Position numbers and translations under genes: made by a program | Shown here: positions 52,485 through 63,931 of the stretch, in pieces | How positions within the stretch are numbered: position 1 is the stretch's first letter | Layout of the letters: each line of letters begins with the position of its first letter | Notes under the pieces: model-generated | The model's database searches: none | Seen by the model: only the letters and a program-made list of their open reading frames with translations | What the model was told of the DNA's origin: nothing | Source: Actibacterium sp. MT2.3-13A | Lineage (GTDB): Bacteria; Pseudomonadota; Alphaproteobacteria; Rhodobacterales; Rhodobacteraceae | Direction of reading: 5' to 3' | DNA: 64,000 bases | NCBI RefSeq assembly: GCF_018139985.1 | Contig: NZ_JAGSOU010000005.1 | Location: 62,001 to 126,000 of the forward strand

Positions 52485-54551
52485 ATGGCCGGATCATCCG
52501 ACAGCTCCGAAGCCGCCGGGACCACCTCCCGGCGGCTTTTCGTTTACAACGGCGGCTTCCTGACCCAGCGCCGCCTGCGCCGCATTCTTACCCTTTCGGG
52601 CTACGAGATCCGGCTGGGCCGGCCCGGACCGGGCGACATGGTGGGGGTCTGGGGCCACTCCCCCACAGCCCGCCGCGGCGAAGCCGTGGCGCGGCGCGCG
52701 AGCGTCCCCCTGCTGCGGGTCGAGGATGCCTTCCTGCGCTCGCTGCGTCCGGGGCGCGCCGGGGGCGAGCCGCCGCTGGGCCTGCTCCTCGACCGCAAGG
52801 GGGTGCATTTCGATCCCTCCCGCCCGTCCGATCTGGAGGAACTTCTGGCCACGCATCCGCTGGACGACACCGCGCTGCTGAACCGCGCGCGCCACGCCAT
52901 CGCCCGGATCCAGGCGGCGGGGCTGTCGAAATACAGCGGCTTCGACCCCGCCCTGCCGGTGCCCGCGCCCGGCTATGTGCTGGTGATCGACCAGACCGCG
53001 GGCGATGCCTCGGTCGCGGCCAGCGGCGCGACGGCCGCGACCTTCCGCGAGATGCTGGCCGTGGCGCGGATCGAAAATCCCGGCGCGCGCATCCTGATCA
53101 AGACTCACCCCGAGACGCTTAGCGGCCACCGGGCGGGCCATTTCACCCCCGCCGACCTGCGGCAGGGGATGGAATTCCTGACCGATCCGGTCTCTCCCTG
53201 GGCGCTGCTGGAGGGGGCGGTGGCGGTCTACACCGTGTCCTCGCAGCTGGGCTTCGAAGCGATCCTCGCGGGCCACAAGCCGCGCGTCTTCGGCCAGCCC
53301 TTCTATGCCGGCTGGGGCCTGACGCAGGACGAAAACCCCCTGCCCCGCCGCAGCCGCCGCCTGACCCGCGCCCAGCTTTTCGCCGCGGCGATGATCCTCG
53401 CGCCCACCTGGTACGACCCCTATGACGACCGGCTCTGCGCGCTGGAGGACGTGATCGAGACACTGGCCGCGCGCGCCCGCGCCGCGCGCGAAGACCGCGC
53501 GGGCTATGTCGCCCACGGCATGCGGCTGTGGAAGCGCGGGGCGCTGCAAGGCTTCTTCGGGGGGACACGCCGGGTGATCTTCGACGAGCGCCCCGTCCGC
53601 GCCGTTGCCCGCGCCGCCGCGAAAGGGCGCGGCGTGCTGGTCTGGGCCGGCAGGGAGACCGAACCGCTGCGCCGCGCCGCGCAGGCGGCGGGCGTGCCGC
53701 TGTTCCGGGTCGAGGACGGCTTCCTGCGCTCGCGCGGGCTTGGGGCCGAACTGGTGCCGCCGCTGTCGCTGGTGCGCGACGATCTCGGCATCTATTACGA
53801 TCCCGGCCGCGAAAGCCGGCTGGAGCGGCTGATCGCCGAAAGCTGCGCCCTGCCGCCCGAGGAGGTGGAGCGCGCCGGCCACCTGATCGAGAGGCTGGCG
53901 CAGGCGGGCCTCAGCAAATACAACCTCGCCGCCAGCCCCCTGCCCGACCTGCCGCAAGGCCGCCGCATCCTGGTGCCCGGACAGGTGGAGGACGATGCGT
54001 CGGTCCGGCTGGGCTGCGGCGCGGAGCGGACCAACCTGGAGCTTCTGGCGCGCGCCCGCGCCGAGAACCCCGGCGCGGTGATCCTCTACAAGCCCCACCC
54101 GGACGTGGAGGCCGGGCTGCGGCCGGGCCGGCTGAGCCGCGATCAGGCGCTGGAACATGCCGACAGGGTGCTGGAGACCGCCGACCCCGCCGCCCTGATC
54201 GGCGCCGTGGACGAGGTCTGGACGCTGACCTCACTGACGGGGTTCGAGGCGCTGATCCGGGGCCGCGCCGTGACCTGCCTCGGCGCGCCCTTCTACGCGG
54301 GCTGGGGGCTGACCCGCGATCTCGGCCCGGTGCCCGCGCGCCGGACGGCACGGCCCAGCGTCGCGGGCCTGGCCCATGCGGCGCTGATCGGCTACCCGCG
54401 CTATCTGGATCCCGTGACCGGGACGCCCTGCCCGGTCGAGGTGATCGTCCAGCGGCTGGCCACGGGCGAGGTGCCGCGGCACGGGCCGGTCAACCGCGGG
54501 CTTTCAAGGCTTCAGGGGGTGTTCGCCGGGTTTGCGCCGCTCTGGCGGTAG
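52485..54551 (+). CDS. kpsC: Capsule beta-Kdo transferase KpsC (two-domain)
   Basis: Protein of 688 residues made of two related halves. Each has LLRVEDAFLRS / LFRVEDGFLRS, a TGAL-like DDASV block, KTHPE / KPHPD and VFGQPFYAGWGLTQD / CLGAPFYAGWGLTRD. In characterised KpsC the halves are beta-2,4- and beta-2,7-Kdo transferases that build the capsule linker on the KpsS product. Cytosolic; very high GC. No ABC exporter (kpsM/T) is visible in the window. Confidence 0.93.
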   Translation: MAGSSDSSEAAGTTSRRLFVYNGGFLTQRRLRRILTLSGYEIRLGRPGPGDMVGVWGHSPTARRGEAVARRASVPLLRVEDAFLRSLRPGRAGGEPPLGLLLDRKGVHFDPSRPSDLEELLATHPLDDTALLNRARHAIARIQAAGLSKYSGFDPALPVPAPGYVLVIDQTAGDASVAASGATAATFREMLAVARIENPGARILIKTHPETLSGHRAGHFTPADLRQGMEFLTDPVSPWALLEGAVAVYTVSSQLGFEAILAGHKPRVFGQPFYAGWGLTQDENPLPRRSRRLTRAQLFAAAMILAPTWYDPYDDRLCALEDVIETLAARARAAREDRAGYVAHGMRLWKRGALQGFFGGTRRVIFDERPVRAVARAAAKGRGVLVWAGRETEPLRRAAQAAGVPLFRVEDGFLRSRGLGAELVPPLSLVRDDLGIYYDPGRESRLERLIAESCALPPEEVERAGHLIERLAQAGLSKYNLAASPLPDLPQGRRILVPGQVEDDASVRLGCGAERTNLELLARARAENPGAVILYKPHPDVEAGLRPGRLSRDQALEHADRVLETADPAALIGAVDEVWTLTSLTGFEALIRGRAVTCLGAPFYAGWGLTRDLGPVPARRTARPSVAGLAHAALIGYPRYLDPVTGTPCPVEVIVQRLATGEVPRHGPVNRGLSRLQGVFAGFAPLWR

Positions 54552-54566
54552 CGCCCGTGGCGGACT

Positions 54567-54609
54567 GGGGACGCCTCCGGCGGGAGTATTTTTCCCAAGA
54601 AGAAGGGGC
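54567..54609 (-). repeat. Intergenic repeat, copy D
   Basis: Minus strand, starting 2 nt after the ribD stop: CCCCTTCTTCTTGGGAAAAA, then TACTCCCGCCGGAGGCGTCCCC. Same subtype as copy C. It fills the 60-bp gap between the convergent kpsC and ribD genes. Confidence 0.75.
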
Positions 54610-54611
54610 GG

Positions 54612-55715
54612 TCAGGCGCGTTCCCAGCGGTGCAGCAGGTCGGGCCCGACGGGGCGGCTGTCCAACAGGCGGAAGCGCGGCGCCTGGGCCAGGCGGTCGA
54701 GGCCCATTGCGCCGATCGACGGGTAGCCCTCGGCGCCCAGCGTCATGCCGGCGGTGAAGCCGATGAGTTCGTCCACCAGCCCCGCGCCGAGCAGCGCGGC
54801 GGCGAGCGCCCCGCCGCCCTCGCAGAACACACGGGTCAGCCCCGCCGCGCCCAGCGCCCGCAAGAGCGCCGCCGGGTCGAGCTGGCGGTCGCGGCCCACG
54901 GCGACGGGCAGCAGGCGCGCGCCCAGCCCCACCCACGCGGCGAGGATCTCGGGGGCGGCGTCGGCGCCGTGGCACAGCCACAGCGGCACCTCGCGCGCGC
55001 TGCGCGCCAGCTGGCTGTCGAGCGGCAGGTCGAGCCGGCGGGTGCAGACCACGCGCGCGGGCTGATGCCCGACGCCCAGGCCGCGCACGGTCAGCGCCGG
55101 GTCGTCGGCCCGCGCCGTGCCCGCTCCCACCATCACCGCGTCGTGGCGCGCGCGCATGGCGTGCACCGCGCGGCGCGCCTCGGGGCCGGTGATCCATTGG
55201 CTTTCGCCGCTGGCCGTGGCGATGCGCCCGTCGAAGGAGGCGGCGAGCTTCAGCGTGACCATCGGCCGGCCGGCGGTTCGGTTCAGCAGGAAGCCGCGGT
55301 GATCGCGGGCCGCGCGATCGGCTAGGACGCCGGTCTCCACCGTCACGCCCGCGGCCCGCAGGAGGGCGTGGCCGCCGCCCGCCACGCGCGGATCGGGATC
55401 CTCCAGCGCAGTGACGACGCGGGCGATCCCGGCCTCTGCCAGGGCCGCGGCGCAGGGCGGGGTCTGGCCGTGATGGGCGCAGGGTTCGAGCGAGACATAG
55501 GCCGTGGCACCGCGCGCCGCCGCGCCGGCCTGGGCCAGCGCCACCACCTCGGCATGGGGGCGGCCGCCGGGCTGGGTCCAGCCGCGGCCGAGGATACGGC
55601 CGTCCCTGACGATGACGCAACCCACCGCCGGGTTCGGCCAGCAGCGGCCCATCCCCCGCGCCCCGAGGCTCAGCGCAAGCGCCATGAAACGGCGGTCGGT
55701 GTCGGTCTGGCTCAC
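54612..55715 (-). CDS. ribD: Bifunctional riboflavin deaminase-reductase
   Basis: Second and third steps of riboflavin synthesis. At 367 residues it has an N-terminal deaminase with the zinc motif [10 protein letters not shown] and [13 protein letters not shown], and a C-terminal NADPH-dependent reductase ([17 protein letters not shown], then [15 protein letters not shown] and [13 protein letters not shown]). Its ATG overlaps the nrdR stop by 4 nt. It is separated from ribE by the 5-kb capsule block on the other strand. Confidence 0.96.
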   Translation of the reverse strand: MSQTDTDRRFMALALSLGARGMGRCWPNPAVGCVIVRDGRILGRGWTQPGGRPHAEVVALAQAGAAARGATAYVSLEPCAHHGQTPPCAAALAEAGIARVVTALEDPDPRVAGGGHALLRAAGVTVETGVLADRAARDHRGFLLNRTAGRPMVTLKLAASFDGRIATASGESQWITGPEARRAVHAMRARHDAVMVGAGTARADDPALTVRGLGVGHQPARVVCTRRLDLPLDSQLARSAREVPLWLCHGADAAPEILAAWVGLGARLLPVAVGRDRQLDPAALLRALGAAGLTRVFCEGGGALAAALLGAGLVDELIGFTAGMTLGAEGYPSIGAMGLDRLAQAPRFRLLDSRPVGPDLLHRWERA

Positions 55716-56179
55716 GTCTCGGGCGGGGTCGGCGGGCGCAGTTCGTGGACGAAATCCTCGAAATCGTCGGCCGCCTGGAAGTTCTTGTAAACGCTGGCGA
55801 AACGCACATAGGCCACGGTGTCGATCCGGGCCAGGGCCTCCATCACGATCTCTCCGATCGTCTTGGAGGGGATATCGGTTTCGCCCATGCTTTCCAGCCG
55901 CCGCACGATGCCGGAGATCATCTGGTCGATGCGCTCGGACTCGACGGGACGTTTCTGCATGGAGATGCGGATCGAACGCTCCAGCTTGTCGCGGTCGAAT
56001 TCCTCGCGCCGGCCGTTCGACTTGATGACCACGAGGTCGCGCAGCTGGACCCGTTCATAGGTGGTGAAGCGTCCGCCGCAGGCCGGGCAGAAACGCCGCC
56101 GGCGGATGGCGACGTGATCCTCGGCTGGGCGCGAATCCTTCACCTGAGTGTCGATATTTCCGCAAAACGGGCAGCGCAT
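55712..56179 (-). CDS. nrdR: Transcriptional repressor NrdR
   Basis: Ribonucleotide-reductase regulator of 155 residues. The zinc ribbon is CPFCG (residues 3-7) and CPACGGRF, followed by the ATP-cone ([20 protein letters not shown]). It represses nrd operons when dATP is high. Ribosome site GGGAGAGG. A perfect DnaA box lies 28 bp upstream of the start. It is coupled to ribD by ATGA overlap. Confidence 0.95.
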   Translation of the reverse strand: MRCPFCGNIDTQVKDSRPAEDHVAIRRRRFCPACGGRFTTYERVQLRDLVVIKSNGRREEFDRDKLERSIRISMQKRPVESERIDQMISGIVRRLESMGETDIPSKTIGEIVMEALARIDTVAYVRFASVYKNFQAADDFEDFVHELRPPTPPET

Positions 56180-56206
56180 GGCCTCTCCCTTGGTCCATCG
56201 TGACAG

Positions 56207-56215
56207 TTATCCACA
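56207..56215 (+). promoter_or_regulatory. DnaA box (TTATCCACA) upstream of nrdR
   Basis: Exact match to the high-affinity DnaA consensus, next to a minus-strand TATAGT (56224-56219) that could be the nrdR -10. Binding there would affect nrdR-ribD transcription. Confidence 0.5.
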
Positions 56216-56287
56216 GGCACTATAGGGGAGCCTCTAGGATTTGGGTAGAGGGGAAATCGGGCGCTAGATCTGGTGGGTTGCGCGAAC

Positions 56288-56692
56288 TCAACCGAGATGC
56301 GCGGCCACCTCGCGCCGGTGCGGCGCGGTGCGGTGCTCGAACAGGTAGATGCCCTGCCAGTTGCCCAGCCGCATCCGGCCGTTCTGCACCGGGATGGACA
56401 GGCTGACGGGCAGCAGCGCGGCCTTGATATGGGCCGGCATGTCGTCGGGACCCTCGTAGGTGTGGGTGAGATAGGACATCGACGGGTCGGACGTGGGCGG
56501 CACGAGGCGGTGGAAGAAATTCCGCAGATCGGTGCGGACCTCCGGATCGGCGTTCTCCTGTATCAGCAGGGAACAGGAGGTGTGGCGCACGAAAAGCGTG
56601 AGCAGCCCGTCGCCCTGCACCCAGCCCGCGACGTCGCGGGTAAACTCATAGAGGCCGGGGCCGTCGGTGGCGATGGTGAAGGTCGTGTGCAT
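56288..56692 (-). CDS. YjbQ family (UPF0047) protein
   Basis: Protein of 134 residues with the family blocks LLTLFVRHTSCSLLIQENAD, SYLTHTYEGPDDMPAHIKAA and LGNWQGIYLFEHRTAPHRRE. Three histidines and a cysteine form a putative metal or phosphate site. E. coli YjbQ shows weak thiamin-phosphate synthase activity; the true role is unknown. Its stop lies 108 nt upstream of the nrdR start, on the same strand. Confidence 0.9.
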   Translation of the reverse strand: MHTTFTIATDGPGLYEFTRDVAGWVQGDGLLTLFVRHTSCSLLIQENADPEVRTDLRNFFHRLVPPTSDPSMSYLTHTYEGPDDMPAHIKAALLPVSLSIPVQNGRMRLGNWQGIYLFEHRTAPHRREVAAHLG

Positions 56693-56765
56693 GGCGTCTG
56701 TCCGGCCTTGGCAGGAGAAGTATCGGCCGGGCGGAGGGAACCCGCCCGGGGCAGCGCGCCGCGCC

Positions 56766-57236
56766 TCAGGCGCCCGGCAGGTCCCAGAAGAAGGGAATGA
56801 TATTCTCGCACAGCGACGCCCCCGCCCCGGCCTGGAAGCTTTCGCCCGGGCGGATCATCGCGAGGGTGTGGTCCTCCTGAAGGGCGGCGGCGGCCGTCCG
56901 CAGGGCGTCATCGGGCAGCACGGTGAAGGTGATGGCCCTGCGCCCGGGCCGGGTGGCGCTGGGCCCCAGCGGCGCGACGAGATAGACGCGGCGGTTGGGC
57001 AGCAGGCCCAGCGCCTTGGTGACATAGCTGCCGCCCGAGCAGCGGAAATGCTCGGCATCGTTGGCGGCATAGGCGATCACCTCGAAGGTGCCCGGCTTGC
57101 CGGGAACGGGCAGCACGTCGTTGCCGATGACGCTGCGATAGCTGGGCATGCGGTCGGGCACGGCGCGGGGGGCGGGCTTCTCGCCACAACCGGCGAGCAG
57201 CGCGGCGGCCAGAAATGCGGCGGTCAGGCGGATCAT
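56766..57236 (-). CDS. Small putative lipoprotein, unknown function
   Basis: Protein of 156 residues with a lipobox LLAGC (residues 13-17), so membrane-anchored in the periplasm. The mature part is beta-rich with two further cysteines (FRCSGG, SLCENI). SYRSVIGNDVLPVPGKPGTF and GSYVTKALG are its most distinctive stretches. No domain recognised. Confidence 0.7.
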   Translation of the reverse strand: MIRLTAAFLAAALLAGCGEKPAPRAVPDRMPSYRSVIGNDVLPVPGKPGTFEVIAYAANDAEHFRCSGGSYVTKALGLLPNRRVYLVAPLGPSATRPGRRAITFTVLPDDALRTAAAALQEDHTLAMIRPGESFQAGAGASLCENIIPFFWDLPGA

Positions 57237-57430
57237 GGCGGGCTCCGGGTTTAGGGTTGGGGGACATTCTAGGAGATTTCACGCCGGGTGCCAGCGGGGA
57301 AGTGGCGGACGTGGAGCGGCCTGCGCAACAGAGGGCCGCGCCGGACCCGAGGGGTGGGCGCAAATCGCGCCCGCCCCTGGGGGGCGGGTCGGGCGCGGCC
57401 CGGATCGCAGGCGACCCGGGCGATTCATGC

Positions 57431-57460
57431 TTGGTTTCGTGAGTTCGACTTGCCTATCAT
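57431..57460 (+). promoter_or_regulatory. Candidate promoter of the HEPN-like gene
   Basis: TTGGTT (57431-57436), 18-bp spacer, TATCAT (57455-57460). The predicted start falls at about the ATG at 57466, implying a leaderless message. Confidence 0.4.
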
Positions 57461-57465
57461 TCGAC

Positions 57466-57936
57466 ATGGCTACGCGAACGGAAGTATACAGCAAATTCGG
57501 CCAAGCCGCGGAGGCCGCGCAGCTTCTAGAAACTGAATTGACTACGATACTGCTGGCGTTAGAGGGACTCGACAAAGGCTGGCACTTGGATCCCTCGCCG
57601 CTGGAAGGAGGTCATTTCCTGGCAAAGCTTGGCAGCAAGACAATGGGCCGGCTAATTGGCCAACTCAAAAAGCAGCTAGATGTTGAAGAAAGTGAGCTTT
57701 TGTACTTGCGAGGTGCTCTTGCGGCTCGCAACAGGCTAATGCACGGCTTCTACGAGCAGCATAATTTTCGCATCCAAACACCCGATGGGCGCGACATTAT
57801 GCTGAAAGACTTGGAAGAAATCCATCAAGCACTCTTTGAGGCTTGGCAGACTTCTCAGCTCCTGTCTGAAATCCTTCTAGGCGCCCTGAAATTACTAAAG
57901 AAAAAAGAAACGTCCCCCGAAGGGGACGCCTCGTAA
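57466..57936 (+). CDS. HEPN-like domain protein, AT-richer insert next to rpoD
   Basis: All-helical protein of 156 residues. YLRGALAARNRLMHGFYEQH carries R88-x4-H93 (RNRLMH), the R-x4-6-H pattern of HEPN ribonucleases and toxins. The N-terminal helix AAEAAQLLETELTTILLALE fits a HEPN dimerisation helix. Base composition is clearly lower in GC than all neighbours and codons such as TTA, CTA and TTG are frequent, suggesting recent transfer. Its last 12 codons (KKKETSPEGDAS) are encoded by the rpoD terminator on the other strand. No antitoxin-like partner gene is adjacent. An upstream in-frame ATG (57427) precedes the likely promoter. Confidence 0.65.
   Translation: MATRTEVYSKFGQAAEAAQLLETELTTILLALEGLDKGWHLDPSPLEGGHFLAKLGSKTMGRLIGQLKKQLDVEESELLYLRGALAARNRLMHGFYEQHNFRIQTPDGRDIMLKDLEEIHQALFEAWQTSQLLSEILLGALKLLKKKETSPEGDAS
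57901..57928 (-). terminator. Rho-independent terminator of rpoD
   Basis: Minus strand CGTCCCC-TTCG-GGGGACG then TTTCTTTTTT, 8 nt after the rpoD stop. The same bases code for the C-terminus of the HEPN-like protein on the plus strand. Confidence 0.9.
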
Positions 57937-59928
<1,992 letters not shown>

Positions 59929-59972
59929 TCGATGCTCCATGCGGGGGCGTGTGATTCGCGCTCGAGGCTGAT

Positions 59973-59994
59973 CCGAATCAATACCCCGAATCAA
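59973..59994 (-). repeat. Direct repeat in the rpoD leader
   Basis: Two copies of the nonamer TTGATTCGG (minus strand; plus CCGAATCAA at 59973-59981 and 59986-59994), 13 bp apart, 45-66 bp before the rpoD ATG. Possible regulator or promoter half-sites. Confidence 0.4.
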
Positions 59995-60047
59995 GGTGGT
60001 GCACACCCGTCTACTCTTCAATTCTTTGCCGCTTTGTAACCCGAGCG

Positions 60048-62000
60048 TCACGCTGGCGGCAGCTTGTCCTTGCCATAACCGATCTGGTCCAGAAGCCGGG
60101 CAAAGGCATCGCGCTCCTCGCGCGCCATGCGGGCACCGTTGGGGGCCAGATCGTAGGTCCCTTTTTCCTCCGTGTCGCTGCGCCCGGCCCGGTTGCGGGC
60201 CTCCGCCGCCTGGCTCAGCCGCCAGGTCAGCCCCTCGTCGGCAAATCCCGCCAGGTCCTGCATCGCCTCGGCAATCTCGCTTTCGGCCCCGCGTGCGGCC
60301 ATGAGCTTGTCCAGCTCCTCGGCGAGGCACATCGCGGCGGCCTCGTCATCCTCGGGGCGCAACACGGGGGGCGCGATCTGCACATGGCGCAGCGCGAAGA
60401 GCTTTTCAAGGGGGCCGGGGCCGAGGCTGTCGGCCAAGGCCGCGCGCAGGCTGCCTGAATCCTCGATATGGTGATGGCGCAGGATGGCCGCAAGCAGGTG
60501 GCGGTGATCGTCAGTCGTCATCTCCAGCCGCTCGAGCTTGCCCTCGTGTTCGGGCAGCAGGCGCGGATGGGTGATCAGCGTGGCCAGGATCACCGCCTCG
60601 CGCAGCTCCTCCTCGAAGCGGGGGCCGGCGGCGACGAGCGGGCTGTTCTTGGTCGAGGGCTGCACGCGGGGCCCCGCGTCGCGGCCGCGCCATTTGCCCT
60701 TTGCGGGGCGGCGGGCCTGGCCGAACAGATCCCAGCGCAGGCGCTTGATCTCCTCGCCGTAATGGCCGCGGATCGAGGGATCCTTGATCTTCGAGATGGC
60801 GGCGCGCAGATCCTTGTCGAGCGCCGCCTTGCGCTCGGGACTGTCAAAGACGCGACCCTCGGTCTCGCGCTGCCACAGCAGTTGCACCATGGGCCGCGCG
60901 GCCTCCAGCAACTTCTGCATCGCCGGCGCGCCGCCGGCGCGGATCACGTCGTCCGGGTCCTGCCCCTCGGGCATCAGGGCAAAGCGCAGGCTCTGCCCCG
61001 CCTCCAGCAGCGGCAGCGCCAGGTCGACCAACCGCAGCGCGGCGCGGATACCCGCCGTGTCGCCGTCCAGCGCCACGATCGGCTCGGGGTGGATGCGCCA
61101 CAGCAAGCGCAGTTGATCCTCGGTCACCGCGGTGCCCAGCGGCGCCACGGTCGCCCCGAACCCCGCCTCGCTGAGCGCGATCACATCCATGTAGCCCTCG
61201 GCCACGATCAACGGCTGGCCCTTGCCCGCGGCCTCGCGCGCGCGGGCCTGATTGTAGAGGTTGTGCCCCTTGTCGAACAGCTCGGTCTGTGGCGAGTTGA
61301 GGTATTTCGCGCCATCCGTCGGGTCCATCGCCCGCCCGCCGAAGGCGATCGCCCGCCCGCGCCCGTCGCGGATGGGGAACATGATGCGGTCGCGGAAGGT
61401 GTCATAGGGCTTGCCGCCCTTCTGCGAGGGCTTGGCCAGCCCCGCGGCGATGATCAGCTCCTCGGCCACGCCCTTGCCCCGCAGGTGATCCCACAGCCCC
61501 TGCCAGCCCGGCGCCGCGAAGCCGATCTCCCAGCGCGCCAGCGCCGCCGGCGTCAGCCCGCGGCGCTCCAGATAGGCGCGGGCCTCGGCGGCCTGGGCGG
61601 TGTTCAGCATCAGCCGGTAATGCTGCACCGCCTGTTCCATGACCTCGGCCATCTGGCTGCGGCGGTCAGCCTTTTCGCGGGCCTGCGGATCGCGCGCGGG
61701 CATCTGCATCCCCGCCTCGCCGGCGAGGATCTCGATCGCCTCGACGAAACTGACATTCTCGGTCTCGCGCACGAAGGAGATGGCGTCGCCCTTAGCGTGG
61801 CAGCCGAAGCAATAGTAGTAGCCCTTGCGGTCGTCGACGTGGAACGAGGCGGTCTTTTCCTGGTGGAAGGGGCATGGCGCCCACATGTCGCCCTTGGCCT
61901 GGTTCGACTTGCGGCTGTCCCACATGACCTTGCGCCCCACGACCTGCGACAGGCTGAGGCGGTTGCGAAGTTCATCCAGGAATCCGGGGGGCAGGCTCAT
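60048..62000 (-). CDS. dnaG: DNA primase DnaG
   Basis: Primase of 650 residues that makes replication primers. The N-terminal zinc finger is [14 protein letters not shown] plus [13 protein letters not shown]. The RNAP-like core holds the TOPRIM site ([15 protein letters not shown], then [12 protein letters not shown] and PEGQDPDD). The C-terminal helicase-binding region is less conserved. The ATG at 62000 lies about 225 bp upstream of the tadG end. It leads into rpoD on the same strand. Confidence 0.97.
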   Translation of the reverse strand: MSLPPGFLDELRNRLSLSQVVGRKVMWDSRKSNQAKGDMWAPCPFHQEKTASFHVDDRKGYYYCFGCHAKGDAISFVRETENVSFVEAIEILAGEAGMQMPARDPQAREKADRRSQMAEVMEQAVQHYRLMLNTAQAAEARAYLERRGLTPAALARWEIGFAAPGWQGLWDHLRGKGVAEELIIAAGLAKPSQKGGKPYDTFRDRIMFPIRDGRGRAIAFGGRAMDPTDGAKYLNSPQTELFDKGHNLYNQARAREAAGKGQPLIVAEGYMDVIALSEAGFGATVAPLGTAVTEDQLRLLWRIHPEPIVALDGDTAGIRAALRLVDLALPLLEAGQSLRFALMPEGQDPDDVIRAGGAPAMQKLLEAARPMVQLLWQRETEGRVFDSPERKAALDKDLRAAISKIKDPSIRGHYGEEIKRLRWDLFGQARRPAKGKWRGRDAGPRVQPSTKNSPLVAAGPRFEEELREAVILATLITHPRLLPEHEGKLERLEMTTDDHRHLLAAILRHHHIEDSGSLRAALADSLGPGPLEKLFALRHVQIAPPVLRPEDDEAAAMCLAEELDKLMAARGAESEIAEAMQDLAGFADEGLTWRLSQAAEARNRAGRSDTEEKGTYDLAPNGARMAREERDAFARLLDQIGYGKDKLPPA

Positions 62001-62108
62001 GGCGCGAGTATCCACACGATGAGGGGCAGAGTCGAGAACCCCGGCGCGATGACCGCGCGCGATCACCGCAGAAAGCGCAGCGCGGCCCGATGGCCGCTTC
62101 CGTCCGCT

Positions 62109-62151
62109 GCCTTCTTCTTGGTCCAAATACTCTCGCCGAAGGCGTCCCGCC
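62109..62151 (+). repeat. Intergenic repeat, copy E (diverged)
   Basis: GCCTTCTTCTTGGTCCAAAT, then ACTCTCGCCGAAGGCGTCCC. It has the same core with three or four changes, between dnaG and the tadG-like gene. The rest of the 225-bp gap shows nothing else that I recognise. Confidence 0.65.
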
Positions 62152-62225
62152 GCCGATCCGGGGCGGCCCGATGCCGCACCCTCCGGGCCTTCAGCCGGCC
62201 CGCACGGCCCGGCACCGCCGGACGC

Positions 62226-63533
62226 TCAGATCGCGAGGCGGAAATACTCGGTCTCGAAATTCCGCTCCATGCCGCCGTCGCAGAAGCCCATGGTCATGTT
62301 CGAGGTGCCCGAGATCGTGCCGCCGGAGATGAACGAGGCCCCCTCGATGCCGTTGGCATTGGCCGAGAAGGTGATATCGCCCATCGCGATCAGCTGTCCG
62401 CCATAGACCTTGAGATCGGCAGGCACCTCGATGCCGCCCATCGTCAGCAGTTGCGAGCCGCCATCGGCGGCGCAGTGGTCGTCGCGCCCGACCTGCACGC
62501 CCGAGGCGGCCGAGATCGATTTGGCGCTGGTGTCGGTGGTGGCGACGATCACGTTGTCCAGCACCACGCCCTGACCGAACTTTACCGGGCAATCGGTGAC
62601 CAGCACGAGGTTTTTCAGAGTGGTGCCGTTCGGGATCTGCAGGGCGGCGCCCCCGGCGCAGGTGTAGGTGTGGATCCGCCCGGAGATGAAATCGGTCATG
62701 TCGGGGATCCTCGACGGCAGGATCTTGAGCAAGTCGGAGGTGATGTAGTCGGGCATGTAGGCGGATGTGGGATCATCGAGCACGCCGATGATTCCGGCCA
62801 GCCGGTTCAGGATGCGGATCTGGTAGGCGCCGTCGCGCAGCGCATCCTGCAACCCGTCATTGGTGTCGAACCCCGAACTGGGCAGCCCGATATCGTTGCG
62901 GTCGGGCATCGACACCACGGTATTTTCGGCGAAGAAGTTGTTGCTGTTGACCTCGACACGGCCGTTTGAGTGGATGCAGAAGCCGTTGGTATAGGTGTTG
63001 CCGCTCTGCAGATCGACCAAGTTCTGCGCGACGAAACCCTCGCGGAAACAGGTGGGCGTGTAGGTCTCGAAGACCGCGGCGCGGCGAACGTCCCAGGCGT
63101 CGAAGCCGATCAGCCGCAGCATGTAGGTGCCGACGCTGTTCTGGCGTTCGGCCACCTGGACGGTGTTGACCAGCACCGCAGATTTCGAATTCGGGTCCGG
63201 CGTGAAGGTCTCGCTCGCGCTGTCCCAGACACCGAACTGGATGTCCTCGGCGGTGATGACCTGGCCGTAGACCTGCGCCGGCAGGAAGGTCTCGACGACC
63301 TCCAGCGCGCGCTGCACGGCGGCGGCGCGCGTGCCGGTGTCGCGGGTGTAGATCGCGGCATGGGCGGCAGCGTCGGCCGTGACCTGCAGGTAGCTCCGCA
63401 TCCGGTAGGCGTTGCTGACATCGATGGCGAGGCCGCCCATGGCGATCATCGTGGCCAGCAGCAACAGTCCGTAGCTGGAGAGAAAGCCACTGGTGTCCTT
63501 GAGGAAACGATCTGCGGCGGACAGCAGCTTCAT
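62226..63533 (-). CDS. TadG-like pilus assembly protein
   Basis: Protein of 435 residues. An N-terminal hydrophobic helix (GLLLLATMIAMGGLAIDVSN) and the MRSYLQVTADAAAHAAI block define the Flp pilus TadE/G-like N-terminal domain. The long periplasmic remainder is beta-rich with several cysteines, and its last 150 residues contain repeated beta-helix-like GGTISGTSN and GGIEVPADLKVYGGQ turns. It is thought to support Tad pilus biogenesis. Ends at the window side of dnaG; the other tad genes are not in view. Confidence 0.8.
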   Translation of the reverse strand: MKLLSAADRFLKDTSGFLSSYGLLLLATMIAMGGLAIDVSNAYRMRSYLQVTADAAAHAAIYTRDTGTRAAAVQRALEVVETFLPAQVYGQVITAEDIQFGVWDSASETFTPDPNSKSAVLVNTVQVAERQNSVGTYMLRLIGFDAWDVRRAAVFETYTPTCFREGFVAQNLVDLQSGNTYTNGFCIHSNGRVEVNSNNFFAENTVVSMPDRNDIGLPSSGFDTNDGLQDALRDGAYQIRILNRLAGIIGVLDDPTSAYMPDYITSDLLKILPSRIPDMTDFISGRIHTYTCAGGAALQIPNGTTLKNLVLVTDCPVKFGQGVVLDNVIVATTDTSAKSISAASGVQVGRDDHCAADGGSQLLTMGGIEVPADLKVYGGQLIAMGDITFSANANGIEGASFISGGTISGTSNMTMGFCDGGMERNFETEYFRLAI

Positions 63534-63541
63534 GGCGGCTC

Positions 63542-63931
63542 CTAGTGCTCGATCAGATGCTCGGAGCGGATGACGAGGTTGATGTCCATCAGCCGGTTCA
63601 GCCAGCCCGTCGCCACCAGGTCCGAGGACGGGATGGTGACCCGCGTCACCACAGAGCCCGCAACGATCGAGGACTGGGCGGTCACATTCGGGCTGAGCGC
63701 GGAAAGGTGGCTGACGACCTCCTGCTCCACCTGCGAGGTGGTCTGCAGCCGCCCGATGGACATGTTGCGGTTGGCATCCTGCACGGTGCGCATCGCGATG
63801 GTCTGGCCGTTGAAGATGAAGGCCGCGTCGGCCATCAGGCAGAAGGCCCCGATGAACACCGGCAGCCAGAGCACAGCCTCGATCGTCGAAGACCCATCCT
63901 CGCCCGCGGCGATCTCGCGGATCCGCCCCAT
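63542..63931 (-). CDS. TadE-like pseudopilin
   Basis: Protein of 129 residues. EDGSSTIEAVLWLPVFIGAF near the N-terminus is the TadE-type prepilin segment: a short basic lead, Glu at position 5 of the hydrophobic stretch, and one helix. The remainder is a small periplasmic domain (TIAMRTVQDANRNMSIGRLQ). ATG 63931 is preferred over a GTG at 63973. It precedes the tadG-like gene by 8 nt and probably forms an operon with it and genes beyond the right edge. Confidence 0.8.
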   Translation of the reverse strand: MGRIREIAAGEDGSSTIEAVLWLPVFIGAFCLMADAAFIFNGQTIAMRTVQDANRNMSIGRLQTTSQVEQEVVSHLSALSPNVTAQSSIVAGSVVTRVTIPSSDLVATGWLNRLMDINLVIRSEHLIEH

